DNA of 64,000 nucleotides from Pseudomonas sp. P7548. Its GTDB lineage: Bacteria; Pseudomonadota; Gammaproteobacteria; Pseudomonadales; Pseudomonadaceae. Under the pieces are notes generated by a model. That model did no database searches, was not told the origin of the DNA, and saw nothing but the letters and a program-made list of their open reading frames with translations. The stretch spans positions 1-64,000 of the forward strand of contig NZ_JACARO010000063.1 in NCBI RefSeq assembly GCF_013386585.1. The letters are read 5' to 3'. This document shows, piece by piece, positions 1 to 9,299 of the stretch; within the stretch, counting starts at the first letter, position 1, and every line of letters begins with the position of its first letter. The translations under genes were made by a program, and so were the position numbers.

Positions 1-130
1 AAGTGGGGCGAATTATAGGCTTCCAGAATCTGCCGTCAACCCTTAATTTGTCTTCTCTATCAATTAGTTAGAATTGATTAAAAAGCAACCAATAAACAGC
101 CCAGAAACCTCTATATATAGAAGGAAACAC

Positions 131-1351
131 TCAGATCACACCCAACGCTCTCAAATCGACCACGTTGGCAGCCCCCAACCCCAACACGTCCTGCAACACC
201 TGAGCCGTATGCTCACCCAATAAGGGAGGAGCGCTGCGATACTCAACAGGCGTCTTGGACAAACGAATCGGGCTGGCAACCTGCGGCACCACGCCAGCCA
301 AAGCATGTGGCAGCTCCAGTGCAAGTCCGCGCGCCTTTACCTGCGGATCAGCAAACACCTGCGCCAGATCATTGATAGGCCCGCATGGCACACCCACTCG
401 CTCCAGCTGTGCCACCCACTCCGCTGTCGTCTTGAACACGGTGGCCTGGCGAATCAGCGGAATCAGCTCTGCGCGATTAGCCACCCGCACCTTATTAGTA
501 GAGAAGCGCGGGTCATCCGCCCACTGCGGCTGCCCGACCACCTCAGCAAACTTACGGAACTGACCATCGTTGCCCACCGTAAGGATGAAGTCGCCGTCAG
601 CCGTGGGAAAATCCTGATAAGGCACAATATTCGGATGAGCATTACCCAGACGTTTCGGAGGCACTCCTGTCGTCAGGTAATTCATCGCCTGGTTAGCCAA
701 ACATGCGACCTGCACGTCCAGCAATGCCATATCGATGTGCTGCCCGCCACCGTCATGATCTCGATGAGCCAGGGCCGCCAAGATCGCCACCGTCGAGTAG
801 AGCCCGGTGAGAATATCGGTCAACGCCACCCCGACCTTCACCGGCCCCGCGCCCTCATCACCCTCAGGGCGGCCGGTCAGGCTCATGAGACCGCCCAAAC
901 CCTGGATCATGAAGTCATAACCCGCACGCGTGGCGTATGGTCCGGTTTGACCAAACCCCGTGATCGAGCAATAGATCAGCTCCGGGTTGATCTCCTTCAG
1001 CGACTCATAGTCCAACCCGTACGCCGCAAGACCACCCACCTTGAAGTTCTCGATCAGGATGTCGGACTTGGCAGCCAGGTCTCGCACCAGCTTTTGCCCC
1101 TCCGGTCGCGTGAAGTCGATGGTGACTGACTCCTTATTGCGGTTGGCCGACAGGTAATACGCCGCCTCGCTGGTGTTTTCACCATAGGCATCTTTGAGGA
1201 AAGGCGGCCCCCACGCCCGCGTATCATCCCCATTACCCGGTCGCTCGACCTTGATCACCTCAGCCCCAAGGTCCGCAAGAATCTGCCCGGCCCAGGGGCC
1301 CGCCAGTACTCGCGACAAATCCAGTACCCGCAGATGCGAAAGCGCGCCCAT
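131..1351 (-). CDS. gcdG: Class III CoA-transferase of glutarate catabolism
   Basis: A 406-residue CaiB/BaiF (formyl-CoA transferase type) protein. It probably moves CoA onto glutarate, using succinyl-CoA as donor, so that GcdH can oxidise glutaryl-CoA. The N-terminal nucleotide fold (LRVLDLSRVLAGPW) and the family's catalytic Asp (Asp179 in ALTDILTG) are present. The start is placed at the ATG at 1351, because AGGAG lies just upstream on the minus strand and homologues begin MGALSHLR; an upstream in-frame ATG would add 17 unlikely residues. The gene begins 13 bases after the gcdH stop, so the two form an operon. The glutarate assignment rests on the gcdH and gcdR neighbours; sequence alone gives only the family. 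Confidence 0.9.
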   Translation of the reverse strand: MGALSHLRVLDLSRVLAGPWAGQILADLGAEVIKVERPGNGDDTRAWGPPFLKDAYGENTSEAAYYLSANRNKESVTIDFTRPEGQKLVRDLAAKSDILIENFKVGGLAAYGLDYESLKEINPELIYCSITGFGQTGPYATRAGYDFMIQGLGGLMSLTGRPEGDEGAGPVKVGVALTDILTGLYSTVAILAALAHRDHDGGGQHIDMALLDVQVACLANQAMNYLTTGVPPKRLGNAHPNIVPYQDFPTADGDFILTVGNDGQFRKFAEVVGQPQWADDPRFSTNKVRVANRAELIPLIRQATVFKTTAEWVAQLERVGVPCGPINDLAQVFADPQVKARGLALELPHALAGVVPQVASPIRLSKTPVEYRSAPPLLGEHTAQVLQDVLGLGAANVVDLRALGVI

Positions 1352-1364
1352 GGTCGTGCTCCTA

Positions 1365-2546
1365 TTAATAGAACGCTTGAAGACCGGTTTGCGCGCGCCC
1401 AAGGATCAAGGCGTGCACGTCATGGGTGCCTTCGTAGGTATTGACCACCTCAAGGTTGACCAAGTGACGCGCCACACCAAACTCATCCGAAATCCCGTTT
1501 CCGCCCAACATGTCCCGCGCCATGCGTGCAATGTCCAGGGACTTGCCGCACGAGTTGCGCTTCATGATCGACGTGATCTCCACTGCCGCCGTCCCTTCGT
1601 CCTTCATGCGCCCCAGGCGCAGGCAACCTTGCAGCGCCAGGGTAATCTCGGTCTGCATATCAGCCAGCTTCTTCTGGATCAGTTGGGTCGCTGCCAACGG
1701 GCGACCGAACTGCTGACGATCAAGGGTGTACTGGCGGGCGGTATGCCAGCAGAACTCAGCGGCTCCCAACGCGCCCCAGGAAATGCCGTAACGTGCGGAG
1801 TTGAGACAGGTAAACGGCCCCTTCAAACCCCGTACATCCGGGAAGATGTTCTCTTCCGGCACAAAGACGTTGTCCATTACGATCTCGCCGGTAATCGAAG
1901 CACGCAGGCCAACCTTACCGTGGATCGCCGGAGCGCTCAGCCCCTTCCAACCTTTCTCCAGGACAAATCCACGGATGTCACCCGCATCATCCTTGCCCCA
2001 CACCACAAACACATCGGCGATTGGGCTATTGGTGATCCACATCTTGGCGCCCGTCAGGCTGTAGCCGCCATCCACCTTGCGCGCCCGGGTAATCATCGCG
2101 CCCGGATCGGAGCCGTGATTAGGCTCGGTCAGGCCGAAACAACCGATCCACTCGCCGGAAGCCAGCTTCGGCAGGTACTTCTGCTTCTGCGCCTCAGTGC
2201 CAAACTCATTGATAGGCACCATCACCAGTGACGACTGCACACTCATCATCGAGCGATAACCGGAGTCGACACGCTCGACCTCACGGGCAATCAACCCATA
2301 GCTGACGTAGTTCAAACCACTGCCGCCGTATTGCTCGGGAATCATCGCGCCCAGCAAGCCGGTCTCGCCCATCTCGCGAAAGATGGCAGGGTCGGTCTTT
2401 TCATGGCGAAAAGCTTCGAGCACACGGGGCGCCAGCTTGTCCTGGGCGAATTGCTCAGCACTGTCGCGCACCATGCGCTCTTCTTCGGTGAGCTGTTGAT
2501 CCAGCAGCAGTGGATCGATCCAGTTGAAGCTTGCCTTGCCAGCCAT
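1365..2546 (-). CDS. gcdH: Glutaryl-CoA dehydrogenase
   Basis: A 393-residue FAD acyl-CoA dehydrogenase that oxidatively decarboxylates glutaryl-CoA to crotonyl-CoA, the last step of lysine/5-aminovalerate to glutarate degradation, in the cytosol. The FAD/substrate motif GCFGLTEPNHGSDPG lies mid-N-terminal, and the catalytic glutamate sits in NTYEGTHDVHA (about Glu372), as in the glutaryl-CoA branch of the family. Length is normal. It is the first gene of the gcdHG operon and is divergent from the LysR gene at 2703, which is the usual regulator arrangement. Confidence 0.96.
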   Translation of the reverse strand: MAGKASFNWIDPLLLDQQLTEEERMVRDSAEQFAQDKLAPRVLEAFRHEKTDPAIFREMGETGLLGAMIPEQYGGSGLNYVSYGLIAREVERVDSGYRSMMSVQSSLVMVPINEFGTEAQKQKYLPKLASGEWIGCFGLTEPNHGSDPGAMITRARKVDGGYSLTGAKMWITNSPIADVFVVWGKDDAGDIRGFVLEKGWKGLSAPAIHGKVGLRASITGEIVMDNVFVPEENIFPDVRGLKGPFTCLNSARYGISWGALGAAEFCWHTARQYTLDRQQFGRPLAATQLIQKKLADMQTEITLALQGCLRLGRMKDEGTAAVEITSIMKRNSCGKSLDIARMARDMLGGNGISDEFGVARHLVNLEVVNTYEGTHDVHALILGRAQTGLQAFY

Positions 2547-2702
2547 GAATAAGTCCTCGCGGAAAAATCAGAAGTCGTGGATGCAGACTAGGCCGGGCAA
2601 ACGCAGAGGGCAAACGAGGTTTCCGCATAGGGTTGTGCTAATTTCTCACTTCGAAAGCGCCATAGACGACGTATATGCGATTTATAAGTGAGGACAAGTT
2701 AC
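2547..2702. promoter_or_regulatory. Divergent gcdH / gcdR control region
   Basis: A 156-bp intergenic stretch between divergent gcdH and gcdR must hold both promoters and the LysR-type operator. It is AT-rich from about 2640 to 2690. I could not single out a convincing T-N11-A box. The gcdR ribosome site (GTGAGGAC) is at 2688-2695. Confidence 0.5.
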
Positions 2703-3602
2703 ATGCGCAGAAAGATCCCCAGCACCACTGCCCTGGTCAGCTTTGAAGCGGCAGCCCGCCACGAGAGCTTTACCAAGGCCGCGCACGAGCTTTCCATCAC
2801 TCAAGGCGCTATCTGCCGACAAATCGCGAGTCTCGAAGAGTTTTTGAGTGTCGAGCTATTTCGGCGCTCGCGACGCGGGGTAAAACTCACGGAGGCGGGG
2901 TTGTCGTACAGCCGCCGCGTCGCCATGCAGCTGGACGCAGTAGAACGTGACACCCTGTCGGTCATGGGGCAACAGGGCGCCAATGTCATCGAGCTCGCGG
3001 TGGTACCCACCTTCGGCACCCAATGGCTGATCCCCCGCCTGAAGGATTTTCAACACAAACACCCGGAAGTCACGGTCAACCTCACTAACCGTACCCGCCC
3101 ATTCCTGTTTGCAGACACCGAGTTCGACGCTGCGATCTACTTTGGTGATGCCGACTGGTCGGGTACCGAATCGCATCGACTGATGGGCGAGAACCCCGTT
3201 CCCGTCTGCAGCCCTCGCTTATTGGGCACACGTACCCACTTCAGCGCCCAGGAAATTGCCGAACTGCCGCTACTGCAGCAGACCACGCGGCCTTACGCCT
3301 GGCGCCAATGGTTCAACGCGCAACATCTGAACATTCCTCGCGACATGACAGGCCCTCGTTACGAGCTATTCTCGATGTTGTCTCAGGCAGCCATGCATGA
3401 CATGGGCATCGCGCTGATCCCGCCGTTCTTGATTCAGCGCGAACTCGACGAGCACCAATTGGTGATCGCCAACCCCGAAACGCTGAGCAGCGCGAAGGCG
3501 TACTACCTGATGATTCCCGACAGAAAAGTCGAATCGGCGTCATTACACGCTTTCAGGGACTGGTTGGTTGATCAATCCCAACGCTATAGCCCCAGCATTT
3601 AA
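2703..3602 (+). CDS. gcdR: LysR-type regulator of glutarate catabolism
   Basis: A 299-residue LysR-type transcription factor. It has an N-terminal winged helix (TALVSFEAAARHESFTKAA, then ITQGAICRQIASLEEFL) and a periplasmic-binding-like effector domain from about residue 90. It is divergent from gcdHG, so it is expected to activate that operon in response to glutarate, as known for GcdR of P. aeruginosa. The start chosen is the ATG at 2703, with GAGGAC eight bases upstream; an in-frame GTG at 2688 lies inside that ribosome site and is unlikely. Confidence 0.9.
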   Translation: MRRKIPSTTALVSFEAAARHESFTKAAHELSITQGAICRQIASLEEFLSVELFRRSRRGVKLTEAGLSYSRRVAMQLDAVERDTLSVMGQQGANVIELAVVPTFGTQWLIPRLKDFQHKHPEVTVNLTNRTRPFLFADTEFDAAIYFGDADWSGTESHRLMGENPVPVCSPRLLGTRTHFSAQEIAELPLLQQTTRPYAWRQWFNAQHLNIPRDMTGPRYELFSMLSQAAMHDMGIALIPPFLIQRELDEHQLVIANPETLSSAKAYYLMIPDRKVESASLHAFRDWLVDQSQRYSPSI

Positions 3603-4054
3603 AGGACAAAGCCCGCTTATTGACCCTGTAGTCAAATAAAATCAAGACCTACAGATATACGTATATGTCGCGTTTAAGCAGACTGTACTTATCTGTTCGA
3701 ATTAAGGCTAAGAGCCATGATTTTCAAGGCGTGTAGCGACTACGGCAAGCCAATGCACGACCATTCACACCAACGATGAAGAAACACCCAATATTCGGCT
3801 ACAGTCCTTTAAACACATGTATTTAAAGAGGTTATTTCATCGCATTGCGACAATCAGTCACAGGGTGACTTGTAGTTAATTTTTCGTCACCCGTCATAAT
3901 CCCTTGAAGGCCGTAAAGTTCGCCTGCAAAATGCCGCGCCCCGCTGTCATTTCAGCGGGATCGTGCTGATCGGCCGCCCCAGATGCGCCACTCACGGTGC
4001 ACTGGCCTTTTTACAAAAAGATCAAAAGCAAAAAGATCATGCAGGAGATTTGAC
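3603..4054. other. 452-bp gap upstream of pntAA
   Basis: No ORF with coding character is visible. The stretch carries the pntAA leader. A CATAAT -10-like hexamer at 3895-3900 follows TTGTAG at 3870-3875, a long 19-base spacer, so this is a weak promoter candidate. A 10-base direct repeat AAAAAGATCA occurs at about 4015-4024 and again at about 4030-4039, just before the AGGAGA ribosome site at 4043-4048. Confidence 0.45.
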
Positions 4055-5176
4055 GTGCACATTGGTGTTCCTCTCGAAACCCAGACCGGTGAAACGCGGG
4101 TGGCTGCCACCCCGGAAACCATCAAGAAGCTGATCGGCCAGGGCCATAAGGTCACTGTTCAAAGCGGAGCCGGCGTTAAAGCCAGTGTCGTCGACAGTGC
4201 CTACGAAACGGCAGGCGCAACCATTGGCAGTGCCAGCGATGCGTTTGACGCAGACCTGATTCTCAAGGTGGTGGCCCCCAGCGACAGCGAGCTTGCGCTG
4301 ATCAAAAGCGGCACCGTACTGGTGGGCATGCTCAACCCGTTCAGCAACGAAACCATCGCCAAGCTGGCCGAACGCGGCATAACCGCTTTTGCCCTCGAAG
4401 CCGCGCCACGTACCTCGCGCGCCCAGAGCCTCGACGTGCTGTCCTCCCAGGCCAACATCGCTGGCTACAAGGCCGTGCTGCTCGCCGCTCATCACTACCC
4501 ACGCTTTATGCCGATGCTGATGACGGCCGCCGGCACCGTAAAGGCTGCACGCGTGCTGATCCTCGGCGCCGGCGTCGCGGGTCTGCAGGCGATTGCGACA
4601 GCGAAACGCCTGGGTGCTGTGATCGAAGCGTCTGACGTACGCCCGGCCGTGAAGGAACAGATCGAATCCCTCGGCGCCAAGTTTGTCGACGTGCCCTACG
4701 AGACCGATGAAGAGCGTGAATGCGCCGTCGGCGTCGGCGGTTATGCCCGCCCGATGCCCACCAGCTGGATGCAGCGCCAGGCCCTGGCCGTGCACGAGCG
4801 CGCCAAGCAGGCCGATATCGTGATCACCACCGCACTGATCCCGGGCCGCAAGGCACCGACCCTGCTCAGCGCCGACACCGTCGCGCAGATGAAGCCCGGC
4901 TCGGTGGTCATTGACCTTGCCGCCGCCCAAGGCGGCAACTGCCCGTTGACCGTCGCCGATCAGGTGGTGGTGGAGAACGACGTGATCATCTGCGGCCCGA
5001 CCAACCTCGCCGGCGCTGTCGCCGCCGACGCCTCGGCCTTGTATGCACGCAACCTGCTGGACTTCCTGAAGCTGGTCTTCAACAAGGAAGGGCAGTTTGA
5101 GCTCAACCTCGAAGACGACATCGTCGCCGCGTGCCTGATGTGCCGCGACGGCCAAGTCATCCGCAAAAACGCCTAA
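4055..5176 (+). CDS. pntAA: NAD(P) transhydrogenase subunit alpha, part 1 (NAD-binding)
   Basis: A 373-residue domain-I subunit of the proton-translocating transhydrogenase, which binds NAD(H) in the cytosol and transfers hydride to NADP. The N-terminal AlaDH/PNT half (GETRVAATPETIKKL) and the Rossmann motif LILGAGVAGLQA are both present. The start is a GTG at 4055, placed by AGGAGA seven bases upstream and by alignment to IGVPLETQTGETRVA; an upstream ATG at 3983 would add 24 basic residues not typical of the family. It is first in a tight three-gene operon with pntAB and pntB, the split-alpha arrangement common in Pseudomonas. Confidence 0.95.
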   Translation: MHIGVPLETQTGETRVAATPETIKKLIGQGHKVTVQSGAGVKASVVDSAYETAGATIGSASDAFDADLILKVVAPSDSELALIKSGTVLVGMLNPFSNETIAKLAERGITAFALEAAPRTSRAQSLDVLSSQANIAGYKAVLLAAHHYPRFMPMLMTAAGTVKAARVLILGAGVAGLQAIATAKRLGAVIEASDVRPAVKEQIESLGAKFVDVPYETDEERECAVGVGGYARPMPTSWMQRQALAVHERAKQADIVITTALIPGRKAPTLLSADTVAQMKPGSVVIDLAAAQGGNCPLTVADQVVVENDVIICGPTNLAGAVAADASALYARNLLDFLKLVFNKEGQFELNLEDDIVAACLMCRDGQVIRKNA

Positions 5177-5191
5177 GCAGGGATTCAGACG

Positions 5192-5512
5192 ATGGAAGAG
5201 CTTATCTCCCCCGGTATCTACAACCTGATCATCTTTGTGCTGGCGATTTATGTCGGTTACCACGTGGTCTGGAACGTGACACCCGCGCTGCACACGCCCT
5301 TGATGGCCGTGACCAACGCCATTTCCGCAATCGTGATCGTCGGCGCCATGCTGGCTGCGGCCCTCACCGTGACCCCACTGGGCAAGACCATGGGCACCCT
5401 GGCCGTGGCGCTCGCAGCGGTAAACGTGTTCGGTGGCTTCCTGGTCACTCGCAGGATGCTTGAGATGTTCAAGAAGAAAGCCCCGAAAGCAAAAGAAGAG
5501 GCGCCGAAGTAA
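5192..5512 (+). CDS. pntAB: NAD(P) transhydrogenase subunit alpha, part 2 (membrane)
   Basis: A 106-residue membrane protein with three or four hydrophobic segments (YNLIIFVLAIYVGYHVVW, AIVIVGAMLAAALTV and a following one) and a lysine-rich C-terminus. It is the membrane half of split subunit alpha. It starts 15 bases after pntAA, and its stop overlaps the pntB start by one base (TAATG at 5510-5514). Confidence 0.94.
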   Translation: MEELISPGIYNLIIFVLAIYVGYHVVWNVTPALHTPLMAVTNAISAIVIVGAMLAAALTVTPLGKTMGTLAVALAAVNVFGGFLVTRRMLEMFKKKAPKAKEEAPK

Positions 5513-6948
5513 TGAGCATGAATCTCGTAACGACGCTCTACCTGATCGCGTCGATCTGCTTCATTCAGGCTCTCAAAGGCCTGTCGCACCCAACAACTTC
5601 GCGGCGCGGCAACCTGTTCGGCATGCTCGGCATGGCGCTGGCGGTGCTCACCACCGTAGGCCTCATCTATAAGCTGGGCGCTGAGCTGGCAACTGCCGGC
5701 ATCGGCTATGTGATTGTCGGCCTGTTGATCGGCGGCACCGCCGGTTCGATCATGGCCAAGCGCGTAGAAATGACCAAGATGCCGGAGCTGGTCGCGTTCA
5801 TGCACAGCATGATCGGCCTGGCGGCAGTGTTCATTGCGATTGCCGCAGTGGTCGAGCCGCAATCCCTGGGCATCGTCAAACATTTAGGCGACTCGATCCC
5901 TGCTGGTAATCGCCTGGAACTGTTCCTCGGTGCAGCCATCGGTGCCATCACCTTCTCCGGTTCGGTGATCGCGTTCGGCAAGCTGTCGGGCAAGTACAAG
6001 TTCCGCCTGTTCCAGGGCGCACCGGTACAGTTCGGCGGCCAGCACAAACTGAACCTGGTGCTCGGCCTGGCTACCCTGGGCCTAGGCCTGGCGTTCATGT
6101 TCACCGGTAACCTCACCGCCTTCGCCCTGATGCTGGCCCTGGCCTTCGTGCTCGGCGTGCTGATCATCATCCCAATCGGCGGCGCCGACATGCCGGTGGT
6201 GGTGTCGATGCTCAACAGCTACTCCGGCTGGGCGGCGGCAGGTATCGGCTTCTCGCTGAACAACTCGATGCTGATCATCGCCGGCTCTTTGGTGGGCTCC
6301 AGCGGCGCGATCCTCTCGTACATCATGTGCAAGGCGATGAACCGTTCCTTCTTTAATGTATTGCTCGGCGGTTTCGGCAATACCTCGGATGCCGCTGCGG
6401 CAACCGGCTCTAAAGAAGCACGCCCGGTGAAATCCGGCTCGGCCGATGATGCAACCTTCCTGCTGACCAACGCCGACACCGTGATCATCGTGCCGGGCTA
6501 CGGCCTGGCGGTCGCCCGGGCGCAGCATGCGCTCAAGGAACTGACCGAGAAGCTGACCCACCACGGCGTCACCGTGAAGTACGCGATCCACCCGGTGGCC
6601 GGCCGTATGCCCGGGCACATGAACGTCTTGCTCGCCGAGGCCGAAGTGCCTTACGACCAGGTGTTCGAAATGGAAGACATCAACTCCGAGTTCGGCCAGG
6701 CCGACGTGGTGCTGGTGCTCGGCGCGAACGACGTGGTCAACCCGGCCGCCAAGAACGATCCGAACTCGCCGATCGCCGGCATGCCGATTCTCGAAGCCTT
6801 CAAGGCCAAGACCATCATCGTCAACAAACGCTCGATGGCCAGCGGTTATGCCGGCCTGGATAACGAGTTGTTCTACCTGGACAAGACCATGATGGTCTTC
6901 GGCGATGCCAAGAAAGTCATCGAAGACATGGTCAAGGCCGTCGAGTAA
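5512..6948 (+). CDS. pntB: NAD(P) transhydrogenase subunit beta
   Basis: A 478-residue subunit. The N-terminal 260 residues form the multi-pass proton channel domain II, and the C-terminal domain III binds NADP(H) (VPGYGLAVARAQHAL, followed by the GRMPGHMNVLLAEA loop). It supplies NADPH at the expense of proton-motive force. Full length and intact; it shares one base with pntAB and is closed by a strong terminator at 6971-7003. Confidence 0.96.
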   Translation: MSMNLVTTLYLIASICFIQALKGLSHPTTSRRGNLFGMLGMALAVLTTVGLIYKLGAELATAGIGYVIVGLLIGGTAGSIMAKRVEMTKMPELVAFMHSMIGLAAVFIAIAAVVEPQSLGIVKHLGDSIPAGNRLELFLGAAIGAITFSGSVIAFGKLSGKYKFRLFQGAPVQFGGQHKLNLVLGLATLGLGLAFMFTGNLTAFALMLALAFVLGVLIIIPIGGADMPVVVSMLNSYSGWAAAGIGFSLNNSMLIIAGSLVGSSGAILSYIMCKAMNRSFFNVLLGGFGNTSDAAAATGSKEARPVKSGSADDATFLLTNADTVIIVPGYGLAVARAQHALKELTEKLTHHGVTVKYAIHPVAGRMPGHMNVLLAEAEVPYDQVFEMEDINSEFGQADVVLVLGANDVVNPAAKNDPNSPIAGMPILEAFKAKTIIVNKRSMASGYAGLDNELFYLDKTMMVFGDAKKVIEDMVKAVE

Positions 6949-6970
6949 CACTGCTTCAGCGCAATACTCG

Positions 6971-7003
6971 AAACCCCGGCCTCTTGTAGGCTGGGGTTTT
7001 TTA
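6971..7003 (+). terminator. Rho-independent terminator of the pnt operon
   Basis: The stem AAACCCCGGCC / GGCTGGGGTTT has a 7-base loop and is followed by a T run, 22 bases after the pntB stop. Confidence 0.9.
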
Positions 7004-7127
7004 TTGCCGCATGAAACCCGACCAAAGGCTCTAAATCGCTGCCCGGCATTCGACCATGGTAGCGGGCCGAATTTTTTTGAAATCACTAAACTGCGCACCT
7101 TGCTTCCGTAGCCTGAGATAACAATCC

Positions 7128-8621
7128 ATGTACCGTGATCGTATCCGCTTGCCTTCGTTGTTGAACAAGGTCATGAGCGCGGCAGACGCCGCCGCACTGA
7201 TCGAGGACGGCATGACTGTCGGCATGAGCGGCTTCACCCGCGCCGGTGAAGCCAAGGCCGTCCCCCACGCCCTGGCCGAACGCGCCAAGACTTCCCCGCT
7301 GAAAATCACCTTGATGACCGGCGCCAGCCTGGGCAATGACCTGGACAAGCAACTGACCGAGGCCGGCGTGCTGTCCCGCCGCATGCCGTTCCAGGTCGAC
7401 AGCACCCTGCGCCGCGCCATCAATGCCGGCGAGGTGATGTTTATTGACCAGCACTTGTCGGAAACCGTCGAGCAATTGCGCAACAACCAGCTCAAGCTGC
7501 CGGACATTGCCGTGATCGAAGCCGTTGCGATCACCGAACAGGGGCACATCGTGCCGACGACATCGGTGGGTAACTCGGCCAGCTTCGCGATTTTCGCCAA
7601 GCAGGTGATCGTCGAGATCAACCTGGCGCACAACCCGAACCTGGAAGGGCTGCACGACATCTATATCCCGACCTACCGGCCAACCCGCACGCCCATTCCG
7701 CTGGTGAAGGTCGATGACCGCATCGGCAGCACGGCCATTCCCATCCCGCCGGAAAAGATTGTCGCCATCGTGGTCACCAACCAGGCGGATTCCGCCTCCA
7801 CCGTGACACCGCCCGACAGCGACACCCAAGGCATTGCCAACCACCTGATCAACTTCCTCAAGCAGGAAGTGGACGCCGGGCGCATGACCAACAAGCTCGG
7901 CCCGCTGCAGGCCGGCATCGGCAACATCGCCAACGCAGTGATGTGCGGCCTGATCGAGTCGCCGTTCGAAGACCTGACGATGTATTCGGAAGTGTTGCAG
8001 GATTCGACGTTCGACCTGATCGATGCCGGCAAACTGAGCTTCGCCTCGGGCAGTTCGATCACCCTGTCAGAACGACGCAATGCCGACGTGTTCGGCAACC
8101 TGGAGCGCTACAAAGACAAACTGGTGCTGCGCCCACAGGAAATTTCCAACCACCCGGAAGTGGTGCGCCGCCTGGGTATCATCGGGATCAACACCGCGCT
8201 GGAGTTCGATATCTACGGCAACGTCAACTCCACCCACGTCTGCGGCACGCGGATGATGAACGGCATTGGCGGCTCCGGGGACTTCGCGCGCAACGCTCAC
8301 TTGGCGATCTTCGTCACCAAATCGATCGCCAAGGGTGGCGCGATTTCCAGCGTGGTGCCGATGGTCAGCCATGTGGACCACACCGAGCATGATGTGGACA
8401 TCCTCGTGACCGAAGTCGGCCTGGCCGACCTGCGTGGCCTCGCGCCCCGCGAACGCGCCCGGGTGATCATCGACAACTGTGTGCACCCGGCATATCGCGA
8501 TGCGCTGAACACTTACTTCGACGCAGCCTGTGCCATCGGCGGGCATACGCCACACATCCTGCGCGAAGCACTGAGTTGGCACATCAACCTGGAAGAAACC
8601 GGGCATATGCTCAAGGCTTGA
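7128..8621 (+). CDS. Acetyl-CoA hydrolase / succinate CoA-transferase family protein
   Basis: A 497-residue class I CoA-transferase of the acetyl-CoA hydrolase/transferase group, close to succinyl-CoA:acetate CoA-transferases. Seen: the N-terminal GMTVGMSGFTRAGEAK segment, the central GIGNIANAVMCGL, and the glutamate-containing MYSEVLQDSTFDLIDAGK where the family's catalytic Glu lies. The C-terminal GLADLRGLAPRERAR is also typical. It probably swaps CoA between acetate and succinate in acetate overflow or reuse. It stands alone: the pnt terminator precedes it and a 318-bp regulatory gap follows. The exact acyl donor cannot be read from sequence. Confidence 0.87.
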   Translation: MYRDRIRLPSLLNKVMSAADAAALIEDGMTVGMSGFTRAGEAKAVPHALAERAKTSPLKITLMTGASLGNDLDKQLTEAGVLSRRMPFQVDSTLRRAINAGEVMFIDQHLSETVEQLRNNQLKLPDIAVIEAVAITEQGHIVPTTSVGNSASFAIFAKQVIVEINLAHNPNLEGLHDIYIPTYRPTRTPIPLVKVDDRIGSTAIPIPPEKIVAIVVTNQADSASTVTPPDSDTQGIANHLINFLKQEVDAGRMTNKLGPLQAGIGNIANAVMCGLIESPFEDLTMYSEVLQDSTFDLIDAGKLSFASGSSITLSERRNADVFGNLERYKDKLVLRPQEISNHPEVVRRLGIIGINTALEFDIYGNVNSTHVCGTRMMNGIGGSGDFARNAHLAIFVTKSIAKGGAISSVVPMVSHVDHTEHDVDILVTEVGLADLRGLAPRERARVIIDNCVHPAYRDALNTYFDAACAIGGHTPHILREALSWHINLEETGHMLKA

Positions 8622-8939
8622 TTGATACAGATCCGGGCTGATGCAACGGCAGTTTCATCAGCTCGGCTGTACTTCTTATCAAACTGAAAAAAACTGTACT
8701 GCTGTACCGGTCATTTCCTACCGAAATATCCCACATACTCCGTCGAAAACTCCTATTTCGCACTGTTTCAGTGCGGACAGGTACAGTTGCCCCATTTCCG
8801 AACAGTACAGCACCTATAAACAGTTAACTGGCCCCTCACAATACAGGTGAACTGTATCTAGAGAGTCTTGCGCCGGAAGAGGATCATTGGCATCAGTTAA
8901 ACCACTACCTAATCCCGCCACAAGCGGAAGGATGTCATC
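8622..8939 (+). promoter_or_regulatory. Operator-rich leader of the first DUF1127 gene
   Basis: This 318-bp gap is crowded with one short motif. CTGTAC occurs at 8667-8672, 8694-8699 and 8702-8707. The complement GTACAG occurs at 8781-8786 and 8805-8810. A perfect inverted pair ATACAG-GTGAA-CTGTAT lies at 8841-8857, and CACTG-TTT-CAGTG at 8761-8773. The same motifs recur before the second DUF1127 gene (13-base identity GACAGGTACAGTT, 10-base identity CTGTACCGGT). This looks like a multi-site operator for one regulator. The regulator gene is not in the window. Confidence 0.6.
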
Positions 8940-9155
8940 ATGGAACGTACACTCAGTTCCGATCTGTTCTTCGAAGAAAAAGCTGTAAACACCCAGGCCT
9001 CCCTGCCTTTGCGCGTTATCGCCAACCTGATGTTGTGGCAGCGCCGCATCTCCAGCCGCCACCAACTGGCTCGTCTGGATTCGCGTCTGCTGGCTGACGC
9101 CGGTATCAGCGAAGCTCAACGCTACGAAGAGCTGAGCAAGCCGTTCTGGCGCTAA
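8940..9155 (+). CDS. Small DUF1127 (YjiS-like) protein
   Basis: A 71-residue basic protein of the DUF1127 family. The signature is in the C-terminal half: WQRRISSRHQLARLDSRLLA, then DAGIS and the end ELSKPFWR. Function is not established in pseudomonads; members elsewhere have been linked to RNA binding, stress and phosphate/carbon metabolism. No signal peptide. It has its own terminator (9215-9250) and its own operator cluster upstream, and resembles the second copy at 9419. A ribosome site GGAAGGA lies at about 8926-8932. Confidence 0.88.
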   Translation: MERTLSSDLFFEEKAVNTQASLPLRVIANLMLWQRRISSRHQLARLDSRLLADAGISEAQRYEELSKPFWR

Positions 9156-9214
9156 TGTAGCGCCCGCTGGCCCTGACCCACCGGGTCCACCGCCAGCACC
9201 CTGATTTATCAAAG

Positions 9215-9250
9215 CAAAGCCCGCCCCGGGAAACCGGAGGCGGGCTTTGT
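9215..9250 (+). terminator. Rho-independent terminator after the first DUF1127 gene
   Basis: The stem AAAGCCCGCCcCGG / CCGgAGGCGGGCTTT closes over a short GAAA-like loop, followed by TGTTGTTT. It separates the two DUF1127 genes into different transcription units. Confidence 0.85.
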
Positions 9251-9299
9251 TGTTTCCGGGGTTTGGGTTTTGAGGATAAAAACAGAAGGTCAACTTCAC

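Noticed and set aside
4037..5293. 418-codon minus-strand frame opposite pntAA
   Set aside because: Antisense shadow; pntAA has all family motifs on the plus strand.
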